A stretch of DNA of 6,210 nt. It comes from Spirosomataceae bacterium. Its GTDB lineage: Bacteria; Bacteroidota; Bacteroidia; Cytophagales; Spirosomataceae. A program made the position numbers and the translations under genes. Positions 5,456 through 6,210 of this stretch are shown piece by piece (the stretch's first letter is position 1; the number at the start of each line of letters is the position of its first letter). Below the pieces are notes generated by a model. That model made no database searches. It saw nothing but the letters and a program-made list of their open reading frames with translations, and was not told the origin of the DNA. The stretch spans positions 1-6,210 of the forward strand of contig JALOLW010000255.1 in NCBI GenBank assembly GCA_025455795.1, given 5' to 3'.

Positions 5456-6205
5456 ATGACAAATCTGTCTTCTGAAAATACGATTGCCAAATCTCCCAAT
5501 GCTCATTTTGCCTCCTCCTATCACGCGGGTGAAATAGCGCTGCTCAACAGCGTGGACTGCGTTATTTTTGGATTTTATGGCACGGAGCTACACGTACTGC
5601 TTCACCGCTTTCTTTACGAGCCGTTCAAGGGGCATTGGGCCCTTTTGGGGGGCTTTGTGCATCCGTCCGAAAGCGTAGATGATGCCGCCCGCAACACCGT
5701 GGAGCGTCTTACGGGCCTTCAAAATGTGTATATGGAGCAAGTTTATACGTTTGGGGGTGTGCTGCGCGTACCCACCGAGCGCGTCATCACGACTTGCTAC
5801 TATGCCCTTATCGAAGTCGAGCCTACGTTGTCGGCACTGTCGGCGGAGTATGGGGCTACTTGGTGGCCTATTTCGCAGGTAGCTTCGTTGGACTTGGTCT
5901 ATGACCACCCGCAAATGTTTGAAAAATCCCTCGAACAACTTCGTCGTAAAGTGCGCTATCAGCCCGTGGGATTTGAACTACTCCCCGAGAAGTTTACGAT
6001 GCTCGAACTCCGCCGCCTTTACGAATCCATCTTGGGGCGGACGTTGGACAAGCGCAATTTTAGCAAGAAGATTCTGAAAATGAATCTTTTGCACAAACTC
6101 AAAGAAAAACAAAAAGGCACATCACGAAGAGGTGCCTTCTATTTTCGATTTGACGAAAAAACCTATCACGAACTCCTCGAAAAAGGATTTTTGTTTGAGG
6201 TCTAA
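5456..6205 (+). CDS. Nudix-fold transcriptional regulator (NrtR/AraR-like) with C-terminal winged helix
   Basis: This frame encodes 249 residues from ATG at 5456. The frame stays open further left but only as antisense to exbB; no family sequence precedes the short N-terminal tail, so this start is chosen. Residues ~33-165 are a Nudix domain, opening VDCVIFGFYGTELHVLLHRF and containing GHWALLGGFVHPSESVDDAA (59-78). The Nudix box (consensus GX5EX7REUXEEXGU) is G66...E72...NTVERLTGL: the catalytic RE and EE positions have become NT and RL. Hydrolase activity is therefore unlikely and ligand sensing more likely, as in NrtR- and AraR-type regulators. Residues ~172-249 form the NrtR winged-helix domain: FTMLELRRLYESILGRTLDK, RNFSKKILKMNLL, FYFRFDEKTYHELLEKGF. 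Known relatives sense ADP-ribose or sugars such as arabinose; the ligand here is undetermined. It is divergent from exbBD with 172 bp between starts and a palindrome at its promoter. Confidence 0.9.
   Translation: MTNLSSENTIAKSPNAHFASSYHAGEIALLNSVDCVIFGFYGTELHVLLHRFLYEPFKGHWALLGGFVHPSESVDDAARNTVERLTGLQNVYMEQVYTFGGVLRVPTERVITTCYYALIEVEPTLSALSAEYGATWWPISQVASLDLVYDHPQMFEKSLEQLRRKVRYQPVGFELLPEKFTMLELRRLYESILGRTLDKRNFSKKILKMNLLHKLKEKQKGTSRRGAFYFRFDEKTYHELLEKGFLFEV
6114..6148. terminator. Terminator-like hairpin inside the 3' end of the Nudix regulator gene
   Basis: AAGGCAC (6114-6120) pairs perfectly with GTGCCTT (6132-6138) across an 11-nt loop in which TC and GA can add two pairs beyond one mismatch. 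On the minus strand the stem is followed by TTTGTTTTTC, a good T-tract for an intrinsic terminator serving a gene converging from beyond the right edge. On the plus strand the following CTATTTT is weaker. It lies ~65 bp before the regulator's stop, inside conserved winged-helix coding sequence. Function is inferred; the converging gene is outside the window. Confidence 0.4.
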
Positions 6206-6210
6206 CGCTT

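Overview
The window looks like part of a Bacteroidota chromosome, most likely Cytophagales/Spirosomaceae-like. This is inferred from the gene content: an AraC-type regulator with a seven-helix membrane sensor, a DoxX-GIN (DUF2807) protein, a paired ExbB/ExbD, and a NrtR/AraR-style Nudix-winged-helix regulator. Start codons lack Shine-Dalgarno sequences, and there is an exact TAnnTTTG -7 element upstream of exbB, both typical of the phylum. Composition is near 50% GC by eye. The genus is not determined. All genes look intact except the one cut by the left edge. No RNA genes, IS elements, CRISPR arrays or phage genes are visible.

Layout. (1) Positions 1-2276, minus strand: a two-gene transcription unit. 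First is a DoxX membrane protein fused to a C-terminal GIN/DUF2807 beta-helix domain (2276 to 1083). Twelve bases later comes a membrane-anchored AraC-family regulator (1070 to beyond the left edge). (2) 2277-2464: a 188-bp divergent promoter region with two inverted repeats whose centres are 22 bp apart. (3) 2465-4108, plus strand: glucose-6-phosphate isomerase (pgi), the long E. coli-like type with all catalytic residues. (4) 4112-5283, minus strand: an exbB-exbD proton-channel pair, convergent with pgi with only 3 bp between stop codons. The 95-bp exbB-exbD gap contains 15-bp tandem repeats that begin inside the last codons of exbB. (5) 5284-5455: a 172-bp divergent region with a -7 element for exbB, an 18-bp near-perfect palindrome 13 bp upstream of the next start, and a looser copy of it beside the exbB promoter. 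(6) 5456-6205, plus strand: a Nudix-fold transcriptional regulator with a degenerate, probably non-catalytic Nudix box. A terminator-like hairpin lies inside its 3' coding sequence.

How the genes may work together. pgi is central metabolism. exbB-exbD would supply proton-motive-force-driven energy to an outer-membrane process; no tonB or tolA partner lies in the window. The Nudix regulator probably represses itself through the palindrome, and the related element next to the exbB promoter raises the possibility that it also controls exbBD. The two candidates for a little-described system are the DoxX-GIN plus membrane-AraC unit (envelope protein and membrane sensor in one operon) and the Nudix regulator divergent from exbBD. 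Both are inferences from layout and motifs, not demonstrated functions.
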